10,201 bases of DNA from an uncultured Gemella sp. (GCA_938038035.1 CALHQV010000046.1:1-10201); one strand, 5' to 3'; counted from the first letter of the stretch, positions 1 through 6,492 are shown. Translations and numbers: made by a program. The notes: generated by a model from the sequence alone, not told the origin.

Positions 1-699
1 GGCTTAATGTTAGGTGATAATAATAGTAATGTTAATAAGGTTTTAGTTTGCTTAGATGTAACTATGAAAGTAGTAAAAGAAGCTATTGATAATAATGTAG
101 ATTTAATAGTTTCTCATCATCCTCTTATTTTTAAACCACTGAAATCATTAGATTTTACAGATGATTTCAAGTCTAATATTATTAGAGATTTAATAAAAAA
201 TGATATTTCAGTAATTTCATTTCATACTAACTTAGATTCAGCGAAATTAGGGCTTAATGATCACTTAGCCAAACTGCTTGATTTAGATGATATTAGAGTC
301 TTGTTTGAGCATAATTTAGATAAGGAAGCTGGTTTAGGAAGAATAGGAAGATTGTCCTCATCATTATCTATTGAAGATTTTATAGTATATATTAAAGAAA
401 AATTCTCACTAGAAACTGTTTCTGCTGTTATTGGAAATAATAAAGAAATTAGTTCAGTAGCACTTTTAGGAGGAAGTGGGGCTGATTTCCTATATTCACT
501 ACCTGAAGTTGATATCTACTTGACAGGAGATGTGGGATATCATGCTGCACTTGATGCAATGGAAATGAAAAAGAATATTATTGATATTGGTCACTTTACA
601 GAAAGTTTAGTAAAAGACTTATTAAAAGATTATATTTCTAAGCAAGGAATTGAAGTTATTAAATCAAATGTTGAGAAATCACCATTTAAAATTTTATAA
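1..699 (+). CDS. NIF3-family (YqfO/YbgI-like) dinuclear metal protein, 5' end outside window
   Basis: The reading frame is open from base 1. The first codons read Gly-Leu before Met-Leu-Gly-Asp, which fits the family's conserved W-D-N-x-G-L-x-x-G segment, so the ATG at 7 is internal and roughly 20-25 N-terminal residues are missing. Likely metal ligands are visible (numbered from the Met at 7): His37-His38 in SHHPLIFKP, His73 and Asp77 in FHTNLDSA, and His196 and Glu199 in GHFTES. Members form toroidal hexamers with a two-metal site; their substrate is unsettled, although GTP cyclohydrolase-like activity and metal or cofactor roles have been proposed. The chain runs straight from the first half to the second with no room for the PII/CutA-like insert of B. 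subtilis YqfO, so this is the short, E. coli YbgI-like form. In many Firmicutes the gene follows trmK, which would lie upstream. The family call is firm and the function uncertain. Confidence 0.9.
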   Translation, partial: GLMLGDNNSNVNKVLVCLDVTMKVVKEAIDNNVDLIVSHHPLIFKPLKSLDFTDDFKSNIIRDLIKNDISVISFHTNLDSAKLGLNDHLAKLLDLDDIRVLFEHNLDKEAGLGRIGRLSSSLSIEDFIVYIKEKFSLETVSAVIGNNKEISSVALLGGSGADFLYSLPEVDIYLTGDVGYHAALDAMEMKKNIIDIGHFTESLVKDLLKDYISKQGIEVIKSNVEKSPFKIL

Positions 700-713
700 A
701 GGAGGACTGTAAT

Positions 714-1103
714 ATGGCAAAAGCAACACCAACTATGGAAGATTATATTGAAGTTATTTATTCTTTAGTAAAAAATAAAGGCTATGCACGAAGTGCAGAT
801 ATAGCAGAAAAGTTAGATGTTTATCCGTCTACTGTAACAAAAATGTTAAAAAAACTTGATGTTGAAGGCTATATTGTATATGAAAAATATAGAGGTATTG
901 CCCTAACCGAACAAGGAGAAAAAATGGGTGAATATGCTTTAACACGACATGAACTATTAGAAGATTTTCTAAGATTAATAGGGGTAGATGAAGATAAAGT
1001 TTATGAAGAAGTTGAAGGTATTGAGCATCACTTCGGTAAAAGTTCATTAGAGAAAATTAAAGATTTAATGAAATATTTAAGGGAACACAACTATAAAGCG
1101 TAA
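714..1103 (+). CDS. mntR: Manganese-dependent transcriptional regulator MntR (DtxR family)
   Basis: This 129-residue protein aligns closely with B. subtilis MntR, which binds Mn(II) and represses manganese uptake genes. Residues 1-70 form the winged-helix DNA-binding domain (GYARSADIAEKL, then the recognition helix PSTVTKMLKKL and the wing YEKYRG). Residues 71-129 form the dimerisation domain. All six residues matching the B. subtilis binuclear metal site are present, each shifted by two: Asp10, Glu13, His79, Glu101, Glu104 and His105. There is no SH3-like third domain, so it is the short MntR type rather than the longer DtxR/IdeR type. It is about a dozen residues shorter than B. subtilis MntR, at the variable C-terminus. 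AAAGGAGG lies at a normal distance before the ATG. Only 14 bases separate it from the NIF3-like gene and 12 from thyA, so it is probably made with housekeeping genes. No manganese transporter is visible in the window, and I saw no convincing MntR operator. Confidence 0.95.
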   Translation: MAKATPTMEDYIEVIYSLVKNKGYARSADIAEKLDVYPSTVTKMLKKLDVEGYIVYEKYRGIALTEQGEKMGEYALTRHELLEDFLRLIGVDEDKVYEEVEGIEHHFGKSSLEKIKDLMKYLREHNYKA

Positions 1104-1104
1104 T

Positions 1105-1108
1105 GGAG
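1105..1108 (+). promoter_or_regulatory. Ribosome binding site for thyA, supporting a GTG start
   Basis: GGAG lies seven bases before the GTG at 1116, right after the mntR stop codon. No in-frame ATG occurs nearby, and the protein from this GTG begins at the normal ThyA N-terminus (D-K-E-Y-L-K-L at residues 3-9). The GTG is therefore preferred. Confidence 0.6.
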
Positions 1109-1115
1109 AATTAGA

Positions 1116-2048
1116 GTGGTAGATAAAGAGTATTTAAAATTATGTAATCATATTTTAGAAAACGGAATAGAAAAAGAAGATAGAACAGGTGTTGGTACTA
1201 AGAGTATATTTGGATACCAAATGAAGTTTGATTTATCTGAAGGATTCCCATTGTTAACTACCAAAAAAGTAAACTTTAATTTAGTTTGGTCTGAGCTATT
1301 ATGGTTCATTAAAGGAGATACTAATATTAAGTTTTTACTTGAAAATAAAAATAATATATGGAATGAATGGGCCTTCAAAAAATGGGTAGAAAGTGATGAG
1401 TATACTGGACCAGATATGACAGATTTTGGGCACAGAACATTAGTTGACGAAGAATTTTCTAAACGGTATAAAGAACAAATGACTATTTTTAAAGAAAGAA
1501 TACTTTCAGATGAAGAGTTTTCTAAAAAGTTTGGTGATTTAGGTAATGTTTATGGAAAACAATGGAGAGATTTTAATGGTATTGATCAATTAAAGAATGT
1601 TGTAGAGCAAATTAAAACTAATCCATCTTCTCGTCGTTTAATAGTTTCGTCGTGGAATCCAGCAGAAGTTGATACTATGGCACTTCCTCCTTGTCATTCA
1701 CTATTCCAGTTTTATGTAAATGATGGGAAATTAAGTTGTCAGCTATATCAAAGAAGCGGTGATGTATTTTTAGGTGTGCCATTTAACATTGCATCATATT
1801 CATTACTTACTATTTTAATAGCTAAAGAATGTGGTCTTGAAGTAGGTGAATTTGTTCATACGTTAGGTGACGCGCATATTTATAAAAATCACTTTGATCA
1901 AGTAAGAGAACAAATGTCTAGAACGCCTTATTCTTTACCAGACCTAAAAGTTAAAGATTTTGAAAGTATCTTTGATCTTAAAATTGAAGATGTTGAGATT
2001 GTTAATTATGAGAGTCATCCATTTATAAAAGCACCAATAGCAGTTTAG
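1116..2048 (+). CDS. thyA: Thymidylate synthase ThyA
   Basis: ThyA makes dTMP from dUMP using 5,10-methylene-tetrahydrofolate, which ends up as dihydrofolate; it is the cell's de novo source of thymidine nucleotide and acts as a cytoplasmic dimer. The 310-residue protein has the phosphate-binding Arg at EDRTGVG (residues 21-27), the catalytic Cys193 in LPPCHSLFQF, the QRSGDVFLGVPFNIASY segment (212-228), HTLGDAHIYKNH (248-259) and the conserved C-terminus ending in APIAV, which closes over the active site. It is longer than the 264-residue E. coli enzyme because of an insert around residues 90-140, as in the 316-residue L. casei and the staphylococcal enzymes. Translation starts at GTG. It is followed after 10 bases by the DHFR gene, whose ribosome binding site overlaps the thyA stop, so the two are probably translated together. 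Confidence 0.97.
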   Translation: MVDKEYLKLCNHILENGIEKEDRTGVGTKSIFGYQMKFDLSEGFPLLTTKKVNFNLVWSELLWFIKGDTNIKFLLENKNNIWNEWAFKKWVESDEYTGPDMTDFGHRTLVDEEFSKRYKEQMTIFKERILSDEEFSKKFGDLGNVYGKQWRDFNGIDQLKNVVEQIKTNPSSRRLIVSSWNPAEVDTMALPPCHSLFQFYVNDGKLSCQLYQRSGDVFLGVPFNIASYSLLTILIAKECGLEVGEFVHTLGDAHIYKNHFDQVREQMSRTPYSLPDLKVKDFESIFDLKIEDVEIVNYESHPFIKAPIAV

Positions 2049-2052
2049 GAGG
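2047..2052 (+). promoter_or_regulatory. Ribosome binding site for the DHFR gene overlapping the thyA stop codon
   Basis: AGGAGG begins inside the thyA TAG stop codon and lies six bases before the ATG at 2059. Ribosomes finishing thyA are thus placed to start the DHFR gene, which suits two enzymes of one cycle. The sequence is seen directly; coupling is inferred. Confidence 0.7.
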
Positions 2053-2058
2053 TATAAC

Positions 2059-2550
2059 ATGTTATCACTAATAGTTGCATACGATAAAAATAAATCAATA
2101 GGCCAGGAAAATACTATTCCATGGCGTTTGAAAAAAGATATGCTAAGTGTTAAAGAATTAACAACTAACCAAACTATTATCATGGGACGTAAGACTTTGG
2201 ATAGCATTGGTAGAGCACTTCCAAATAGAATTAATAGAGTTTTAACTCGTGATAAGGATTCTTTAAGTCACTATTCAAACATTGAAGTATATACAGATGA
2301 TTCTATTTTAGAAAATATAGAGACTGAAAAAGCTTATATTTTCGGAGGTGGAATGATATACAATAAATATTTTGATAAATGTGACGAAATGTTTATAACA
2401 GAAGTAAATACAATTGTCGAAGCAGATACAAAGTTTCCTGAATTTGATGAGAATGAATGGGAATTAATTAGTAGAGAAGAATTTTTAAAAGACGAAAATA
2501 ATGAATTTGATTTTGTGTTTATGCATTATAAAAGAAAGGTGAAAGAGTAA
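2059..2550 (+). CDS. folA: Dihydrofolate reductase (chromosomal FolA/DfrA type)
   Basis: DHFR reduces dihydrofolate to tetrahydrofolate with NADPH, recycling the product of ThyA; it is the target of trimethoprim. The 163-residue protein shows the core motifs: the Met20-type loop with I-G-x-x-N (residues 14-18) and IPW ending at Trp22, the catalytic acid Asp27, the NADPH-binding IMGRKT (41-46), LPNRINRVLTR (54-64) and IFGGG (94-98). The chain length is normal. Val31 sits where E. coli has Phe31, as in S. aureus DHFR. Residue 101, three after the GGG, is Tyr. The Tyr101 and Ser30 positions match sites linked to trimethoprim resistance in S. aureus, but Tyr is also normal in E. coli, so resistance cannot be concluded. 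The stop codon directly abuts the ATG of the next gene. There is no mobile-element context, so this is the resident enzyme and not an acquired dfr cassette. Confidence 0.95.
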   Translation: MLSLIVAYDKNKSIGQENTIPWRLKKDMLSVKELTTNQTIIMGRKTLDSIGRALPNRINRVLTRDKDSLSHYSNIEVYTDDSILENIETEKAYIFGGGMIYNKYFDKCDEMFITEVNTIVEADTKFPEFDENEWELISREEFLKDENNEFDFVFMHYKRKVKE

Positions 2551-3393
2551 ATGGTAGAAAAAGTAAAAGTAATTATTGATTCATCTAGTGATTTAACTTT
2601 TGATGAAATTGAAAAATATAATGTGGATGTAATTCCCCTAACAATTAATATAGATGGTACAGAGTATGATTATCGTACAATTAGTAATGATGAATATATT
2701 GAGAAAATGAGAACAGCAACTTCATATTCGACAAGTCAACCTGCAATAGGAAAATTTATAGAAGCTTTTGAAAAATGGACTAGTGAAGGCTATAAGGTAA
2801 TTGTCTTAACGCTGTCTTCGGCTTTAAGTGGAACTTATAATACAGCAGTTACAGCAAGTTCAGAATTTGAAGGAGTGCACGTTGTTGATACTAAGACAAC
2901 AACTCGAGGTATGGTTTTCTTACTTAAAGAGTGTTTAAAACAACTTGAAGAAAATATTGAAGTAGAGGTAATTGCAGAGAACTTAAGAGAGAAAGCTAAA
3001 AATATTTTAACGTATGTTACAATTGATAAACTTGACAATTTGGTAAAAGGTGGTAGACTAAGTAAGTCACAAGCTTTAATTGGGGGACTACTAAATATTA
3101 AAGTTTTAACTCAGTTAAAGGAAACTGAGTTAGTTGCTTTAGATAAAGTACGTGGTAAGAAAAAACTAGTTCATACATTAATAAAATATATTGAAGAAGA
3201 AAAACAAAATAGAACTATAAAAAGTATTAGCTTGCCAAATGCTCTAGCTGATGAGTATATAGAATTAATCAAACCAGCATTAAAAGAAGCTTTTGGTTAT
3301 GAAGTAAGTGAAGATGAAATATTTACTACAACACCAATTATTTCGACACATACAGGAGAGAATGCAGTAGGTATCTTAGTAGAGTTAGTATAA
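2551..3393 (+). CDS. degV: DegV/FakB-family fatty-acid-binding protein
   Basis: This 280-residue protein belongs to the DegV family. FakB proteins of this family hold a fatty acid while the kinase FakA phosphorylates its carboxyl group, feeding host-derived fatty acids into phospholipid synthesis. Family motifs appear in order: the N-terminal DSSSDL (residues 10-15), TSQP (61-64), LSSALSGTYNTA (88-99), VDT (112-114), LDNLVKGGRLS (161-171) and, near the C-terminus, STHTGENAVG (265-274), where FakB proteins have a conserved His-x-Gly fatty-acid contact. The second of these, Ser-Gln-Pro, marks the pocket entrance. There is no signal peptide. Its ATG immediately follows the DHFR stop with no gap, so translation is likely coupled. 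No fakA is visible here; in most Firmicutes fakA lies elsewhere and several FakB copies exist, so the lipid preferred by this copy cannot be read from sequence. Confidence 0.92.
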   Translation: MVEKVKVIIDSSSDLTFDEIEKYNVDVIPLTINIDGTEYDYRTISNDEYIEKMRTATSYSTSQPAIGKFIEAFEKWTSEGYKVIVLTLSSALSGTYNTAVTASSEFEGVHVVDTKTTTRGMVFLLKECLKQLEENIEVEVIAENLREKAKNILTYVTIDKLDNLVKGGRLSKSQALIGGLLNIKVLTQLKETELVALDKVRGKKKLVHTLIKYIEEEKQNRTIKSISLPNALADEYIELIKPALKEAFGYEVSEDEIFTTTPIISTHTGENAVGILVELV

Positions 3394-3408
3394 TCGGAGG
3401 TAAAGATT

Positions 3409-3663
3409 ATGACAAATTTCGATGAAACAAGATTATTTGATAGCAACTTTTATGATAAAAATGATATTCACAACATTTTAAAAAATGTTGTTGAGACAAT
3501 TAAGCAGCGTGGATATGATCCTATTAATCAACTAATGGGATATGTCAAAACTGCTGATCCAGTATATATTCCTAGGGATAATCATGCAAGGGAGCAAATA
3601 AGATTAATAGAAATGGATGATATACTAGAGTACTTATTATACTTTTTTATACAGGAGTCTTAA
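3409..3663 (+). CDS. ireB: IreB/ReoM family regulatory protein (UPF0297, DUF965)
   Basis: This 84-residue protein is the IreB/ReoM family, called YrzL in B. subtilis. In Enterococcus faecalis IreB is a substrate of the PASTA kinase IreK and limits cephalosporin resistance. In Listeria monocytogenes ReoM controls ClpCP-dependent breakdown of MurA and is switched by phosphorylation at Thr7. Visible signatures are the N-terminal F-D-E-T with Thr7 conserved, the centre GYDPINQLMGYV (residues 35-46), the D-P-V-Y-I-P-R segment (50-56) and A-R-x-x-I-R (60-65). The last helix is unusual: relatives usually read I-R-R-L-E-R-D-E, while this one reads I-R-L-I-E-M-D-D and continues into a hydrophobic, aromatic tail. 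A clear CGGAGG site precedes the ATG. Its stop codon abuts the RuvX start, a pairing common in Firmicutes, usually followed by DUF1292 as here. Confidence 0.93.
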   Translation: MTNFDETRLFDSNFYDKNDIHNILKNVVETIKQRGYDPINQLMGYVKTADPVYIPRDNHAREQIRLIEMDDILEYLLYFFIQES

Positions 3664-4092
3664 ATGTTAGATAAAAGAATTATGGGCCTTGATTACGGAT
3701 CAAAAACTATCGGTGTTGCCGTTAGTGATTTGTTAGGGTTCACTGCTCAAGGTATTGAAACAATTAATATCAATGAGCAGGTTAAAGATTTTAAAATTAA
3801 AAGAATTAAGGAATTAGTTCAAGAGCACAATGTAGGAACTATAGTAGTTGGTCTTCCAAAAAACATGGATAATTCTGTAGGTTTTAGAGGAGAAGCAACA
3901 CTGTATTTTGTAGAAGTATTGAAAAAGAAAATTAAAAATGTTGAAATAATTTTACAAGATGAACGTTTAACTACAATGGGTGCTGAAAGAGTACTTCTTG
4001 AAGCTAATGTTTCAAGAAAAAAAAGAAAAAATGTTATTGATAAAATGGCTGCAGTATTAATACTTCAGACATATTTAGATAAATTAAATTAA
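3664..4092 (+). CDS. ruvX: RuvX/YqgF family putative Holliday junction resolvase / pre-16S rRNA nuclease
   Basis: This 142-residue protein has the RNase H-like fold of the YqgF family. E. coli YqgF takes part in 5' processing of pre-16S rRNA; Holliday-junction resolvase activity has also been proposed, and other members cleave nucleic acids. The expected acidic active-site positions are present: Asp10 in MGLDYGSKTIGVA (residues 7-19), Asp99-Glu100 in QDERLTT and Asp126 in IDKMAAVLILQTYL. The VVGLPKNMDNSVG segment (61-73) matches the family's usual GLP-x-N/x-M-G loop. Length is typical. The ATG follows the ireB stop immediately, so no separate Shine-Dalgarno spacing exists beyond the end of ireB, where ACAGGAG at 3652-3658 can serve. 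The order ireB-ruvX-DUF1292 is a widespread Firmicutes block. Confidence 0.95.
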   Translation: MLDKRIMGLDYGSKTIGVAVSDLLGFTAQGIETININEQVKDFKIKRIKELVQEHNVGTIVVGLPKNMDNSVGFRGEATLYFVEVLKKKIKNVEIILQDERLTTMGAERVLLEANVSRKKRKNVIDKMAAVLILQTYLDKLN

Positions 4093-4115
4093 TATAATCT
4101 CAGGAGGAAAATAAA

Positions 4116-4421
4116 ATGCAAGAGAAAGACTTAAAAAACATTAGTATTGATAATACAGAAGAGGTGTACACACTTAGTACATTAGAAGGTGAAGAAAAAG
4201 AATACCGTAAAATTTTAGAATTTACTAATCCAACAAACGGTAACTTATACTATATTTTCGCTGAAGAAGAAACAATTGACGAAGAGGAAATTAGCATTTT
4301 CCCAATGGTTTGTGTTGAAGATGGTGAAGATAGTGTTAGATTTGAACCAGTTGAAACAGATGAAGAATATGATATGATTTCAGAAGTATTAGATACTTTC
4401 TACTACGATGAAAGCGAGTAA
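4116..4421 (+). CDS. DUF1292 family protein (UPF0473, YrzB-like), very acidic
   Basis: This 101-residue protein matches the DUF1292/UPF0473 family (B. subtilis YrzB), whose function is unknown. It is strikingly acidic: I count about 32 Asp/Glu against 6 Lys/Arg. The family core is visible as YTLSTLEGEEKEYRKILEF (residues 18-36), then YYIFAEEE (45-52) and the F-P-M-V-C-V-E-D segment (62-69), ending in an acidic tail. No membrane segment, signal peptide or metal motif is present. A strong AGGAGG (4102-4107) sits eight bases before the ATG. It lies in the conserved ireB-ruvX-DUF1292 block and is followed after three bases by mltG, which has no clear ribosome binding site of its own and may depend on translation of this gene. 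Confidence 0.9.
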   Translation: MQEKDLKNISIDNTEEVYTLSTLEGEEKEYRKILEFTNPTNGNLYYIFAEEETIDEEEISIFPMVCVEDGEDSVRFEPVETDEEYDMISEVLDTFYYDESE

Positions 4422-4424
4422 AAA

Positions 4425-5555
4425 ATGAGAGAAGATAAAATTAGAAGAAGTAGAGAACTAAAGAAAAAAAATAGGAAGAAAAAGTCAATTATTCCTGTAA
4501 TTTTAACTTTCTTTGTTGTTCTAGGAATTGCAGCCTTATCGCTATTTTACTACATGACAACTCCAGTTGATAAGACTAATAATAAAGATATTCCCGTTGA
4601 AATTAGAGAAAATTATGGTAGTGCTAAGATTGCTCAGGAGTTAAAAGCTAAAGGTTTAATAAAAAACGAAGAAGTATTTAAAATCTATGCAAGATTACAT
4701 CCAAATACATCATTTTACGTGGGTAACTTTAATTTAAAACAAAGTATGAGCTTATCTCAAATTATGCAAGAGCTTGGTACTAAAAATAAAGCTAGCTCAG
4801 GTAATACATTTGCTTTAATAGAGGGTGATAGTATTCTTAAAATTGCTAAGAATTTAGAAAAAACTAAATTAAGTAGTGATGAATTTTTAGAAAAAGTTAA
4901 TGATGCTGAATTTATTAAAAAATTACAGAAACAATTCCCTGAATTAATAACGGATGATGTTTATGGAAAAGATATTAAATATGCTTTAGAAGGATATTTA
5001 TACCCAGCTATTTATGACTTAAGTGATAATGAAACTGTAGAGAGTTTAATTACTAAAATGGTTAAGTTGACTAACGAAAAAGTAGTACCATTGTATAAGA
5101 AAAATAATAAAACTTGGAAAATAAATGGACAAGATAAACAAATTTCTATTCATGAATATATGACAATGGCTAGTATTCTTGAAAAAGAATCTACGAAATC
5201 AGATGAGAATAAACTTATCGCAAGTGTATTCTTAAATAGATTAGCTCAAGGAATGAAATTACAAACTGACCCTTCAGCAAACTATGCAGCTGATAAGTTA
5301 ACTGGAGCCCCAACACAGGCAGAATTATCATTAAATTCACCTTATAATACGTATACTGTTATTGGCTTACCGCCAGGACCGATTTCATCGATTGGTTCTG
5401 AGTCATATGAAGCATTAAATAATGCTGAGAATACAGAGTATTTATACTTCTTACATGCTACAAAAGATGGAAAAGCTTATTTCTCAAAAACTTACCCAGA
5501 GCATGAAGAATTAGCTAAACAACATATCGAAGGATATATTCCAGCTGGAAGCTAG
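4425..5555 (+). CDS. mltG: Endolytic peptidoglycan transglycosylase MltG (YceG family)
   Basis: MltG is a membrane-anchored lytic transglycosylase that cuts nascent glycan strands and is thought to end their elongation; in pneumococcus it works with elongation (peripheral) PBPs. The 376-residue chain has a very basic cytoplasmic tail (1-20), one membrane helix (about 22-44) and an extracellular part with a LysM-like region (about 57-115) and the YceG catalytic domain. The catalytic Glu253 lies in ASILEKEST (249-257), followed by VFLNRLAQGMKLQTDPS (268-284); EGYLYPAIYDL (189-199), NSPYNTY (304-310) and GLPPGPISS (314-322) complete the family signature. The tail holds S-R-E-L-K-K at residues 9-14, close to the GpsB-binding motif of B. 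subtilis PBP1. The start lies three bases after the DUF1292 stop with no good Shine-Dalgarno, which suggests coupled translation. It is the last gene before the terminator. Confidence 0.96.
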   Translation: MREDKIRRSRELKKKNRKKKSIIPVILTFFVVLGIAALSLFYYMTTPVDKTNNKDIPVEIRENYGSAKIAQELKAKGLIKNEEVFKIYARLHPNTSFYVGNFNLKQSMSLSQIMQELGTKNKASSGNTFALIEGDSILKIAKNLEKTKLSSDEFLEKVNDAEFIKKLQKQFPELITDDVYGKDIKYALEGYLYPAIYDLSDNETVESLITKMVKLTNEKVVPLYKKNNKTWKINGQDKQISIHEYMTMASILEKESTKSDENKLIASVFLNRLAQGMKLQTDPSANYAADKLTGAPTQAELSLNSPYNTYTVIGLPPGPISSIGSESYEALNNAENTEYLYFLHATKDGKAYFSKTYPEHEELAKQHIEGYIPAGS

Positions 5556-5624
5556 TTAATATATTTTAAATTAAATATTATTATCAATTTTTTTGAATTA
5601 ATTTTAAACTACAATTGATAGAAT

Positions 5625-5670
5625 AAGTAACGACTTGTAAATTAGATTTACGAGTCGTTACTTTTATATT
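5625..5670 (+). terminator. Intrinsic terminator after mltG
   Basis: Left arm AAGTAACGACTTGTAAA (5625-5641) and right arm TTTACGAGTCGTTACTT (5647-5663) pair over 17 positions with a single G-T pair, closing a five-base loop, and run into TTATATT. The stem is far more regular than its AT-rich surroundings. It ends the nine-gene unit that closes with mltG. The short U-rich tail makes efficiency uncertain. On the opposite strand the tail is ATTCTATC, so termination in that direction is less likely, and no gene converges on it here. Confidence 0.85.
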
Positions 5671-5674
5671 AAGA

Positions 5675-5712
5675 TTGCTACTATTGAATTAATATGTATT
5701 ATGAGGTAAAAT
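5675..5712 (+). promoter_or_regulatory. Candidate sigma-A promoter region for rsmE-gpsB-coaBC-priA
   Basis: Two overlapping candidates lie between the terminator and rsmE. The first pairs TTGCTA (5675-5680) with TATTAT (5697-5702), spacer 16. The second pairs TTGAAT (5684-5689) with TAAAAT (5707-5712), spacer 17, which would start the RNA near 5719 and leave a leader of about 24 bases. Each differs from TTGACA/TATAAT by two bases at -35 and one at -10. In such AT-rich DNA near matches arise by chance, but the place, just after a terminator and before a new gene series, supports a promoter here. Confidence 0.5.
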
Positions 5713-5742
5713 TAATTGTAAGATTAAAATTTAGGAGTTTTT

Positions 5743-6492
5743 ATGCAACAGTATTTTATAAATGAAGATTTGAATGTTCAATCGACATATGAATTGTCTA
5801 AAGATGACAGTAATCATATTGTAAGAATTATGAGAAAGAAAATAGAAGATAAAGTATATGTTGTATTTAATAATGAAATTAAATACATTTGTACAATTGT
5901 TGATAATAATGCAGACAAAGTTCTTATTACGCCGTATGAACAAGTAATAGGTACTAATGAATTATCGACAAAGATAACAGTGGCTATTCCGCCATTAAAA
6001 AATGATAAAATTGAATATTTAATGCAAAAATTAACTGAATTAGGTGTTAGTAATATAGTTCTATTTAATTCTGAGAGAAATATTGCAAAAATAAAAAAAG
6101 ATAAGGTTGATTCTAAATTAAATAGATGGAATAAAATTGTAAAAGAGGCGGCTGAACAATCTAAGAGAAATATAATTCCTGATATTACTTATGTTGATAG
6201 TTTAAAAGATTTAATTGCATTTTCTGAAAAATTTGATAGTAAAGTTGTAGCTTATGAGAAGGAATCTGTTAATGAGGAAAATATTAACTTGAAAAATTTA
6301 TTACATTCTGATTTAAGTAATAAAGAGGTAATAGCAGTGTTTGGAAGTGAAGGTGGACTTTCTGAGCAAGAGGTTGATTTTTTAACTGAAAATAAATTTG
6401 ATGTGATAGGATTAGGAAAGAGAATACTAAGAGCTGAAACAGCACCGCTATATTTTGTTAGTTGTGTTGCATATTTTAGTGAATTTAATTAA
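5743..6492 (+). CDS. rsmE: 16S rRNA (uracil(1498)-N3)-methyltransferase RsmE
   Basis: RsmE methylates N3 of U1498 in 16S rRNA within the 30S subunit, using S-adenosylmethionine. The 249-residue protein has an N-terminal PUA-like RNA-binding domain (about 1-70, with HIVRIMR at 25-31) and a C-terminal SPOUT domain with the knotted SAM site. SPOUT signatures are QKLTELGV (95-102), EAAEQSKR (135-142), FGSEGGLSEQE (200-210) and LGKRILRAETA (224-234). The usual I-G-P-E-G-G is F-G-S-E-G-G here, a mild departure at the Pro. AGGAG (5733-5737) precedes the ATG. In many Firmicutes rsmE follows prmA; here it is first in its unit, after mltG and a terminator, so prmA must be elsewhere or absent. The gpsB ribosome binding site overlaps the rsmE stop codon. 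Confidence 0.96.
   Translation: MQQYFINEDLNVQSTYELSKDDSNHIVRIMRKKIEDKVYVVFNNEIKYICTIVDNNADKVLITPYEQVIGTNELSTKITVAIPPLKNDKIEYLMQKLTELGVSNIVLFNSERNIAKIKKDKVDSKLNRWNKIVKEAAEQSKRNIIPDITYVDSLKDLIAFSEKFDSKVVAYEKESVNEENINLKNLLHSDLSNKEVIAVFGSEGGLSEQEVDFLTENKFDVIGLGKRILRAETAPLYFVSCVAYFSEFN

Noticed and set aside
7..9. ATG at position 7 as the start of the NIF3-like gene
   Set aside because: The frame stays open to base 1, and the residues before and after this Met match an internal conserved segment of the family, so the true start lies upstream of the window.
2059..2550. DHFR gene as an acquired trimethoprim-resistance cassette
   Set aside because: It is tightly spaced inside a housekeeping operon next to thyA, shares the base composition of its neighbours and has no mobile-element remnants.
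4093..4098. Perfect TATAAT just before the DUF1292 gene as a promoter
   Set aside because: No acceptable -35 lies 16-18 bases upstream, and transcription would begin inside or next to the ribosome binding site; chance is likely in such AT-rich DNA.
5582..5620. Inverted repeat TATCAATT ... AATTGATA after mltG as a second terminator or operator
   Set aside because: The arms are only eight AT-rich pairs with a 23-base loop, so it would be weak; the 5625-5670 hairpin explains termination. A protein-binding site cannot be excluded.
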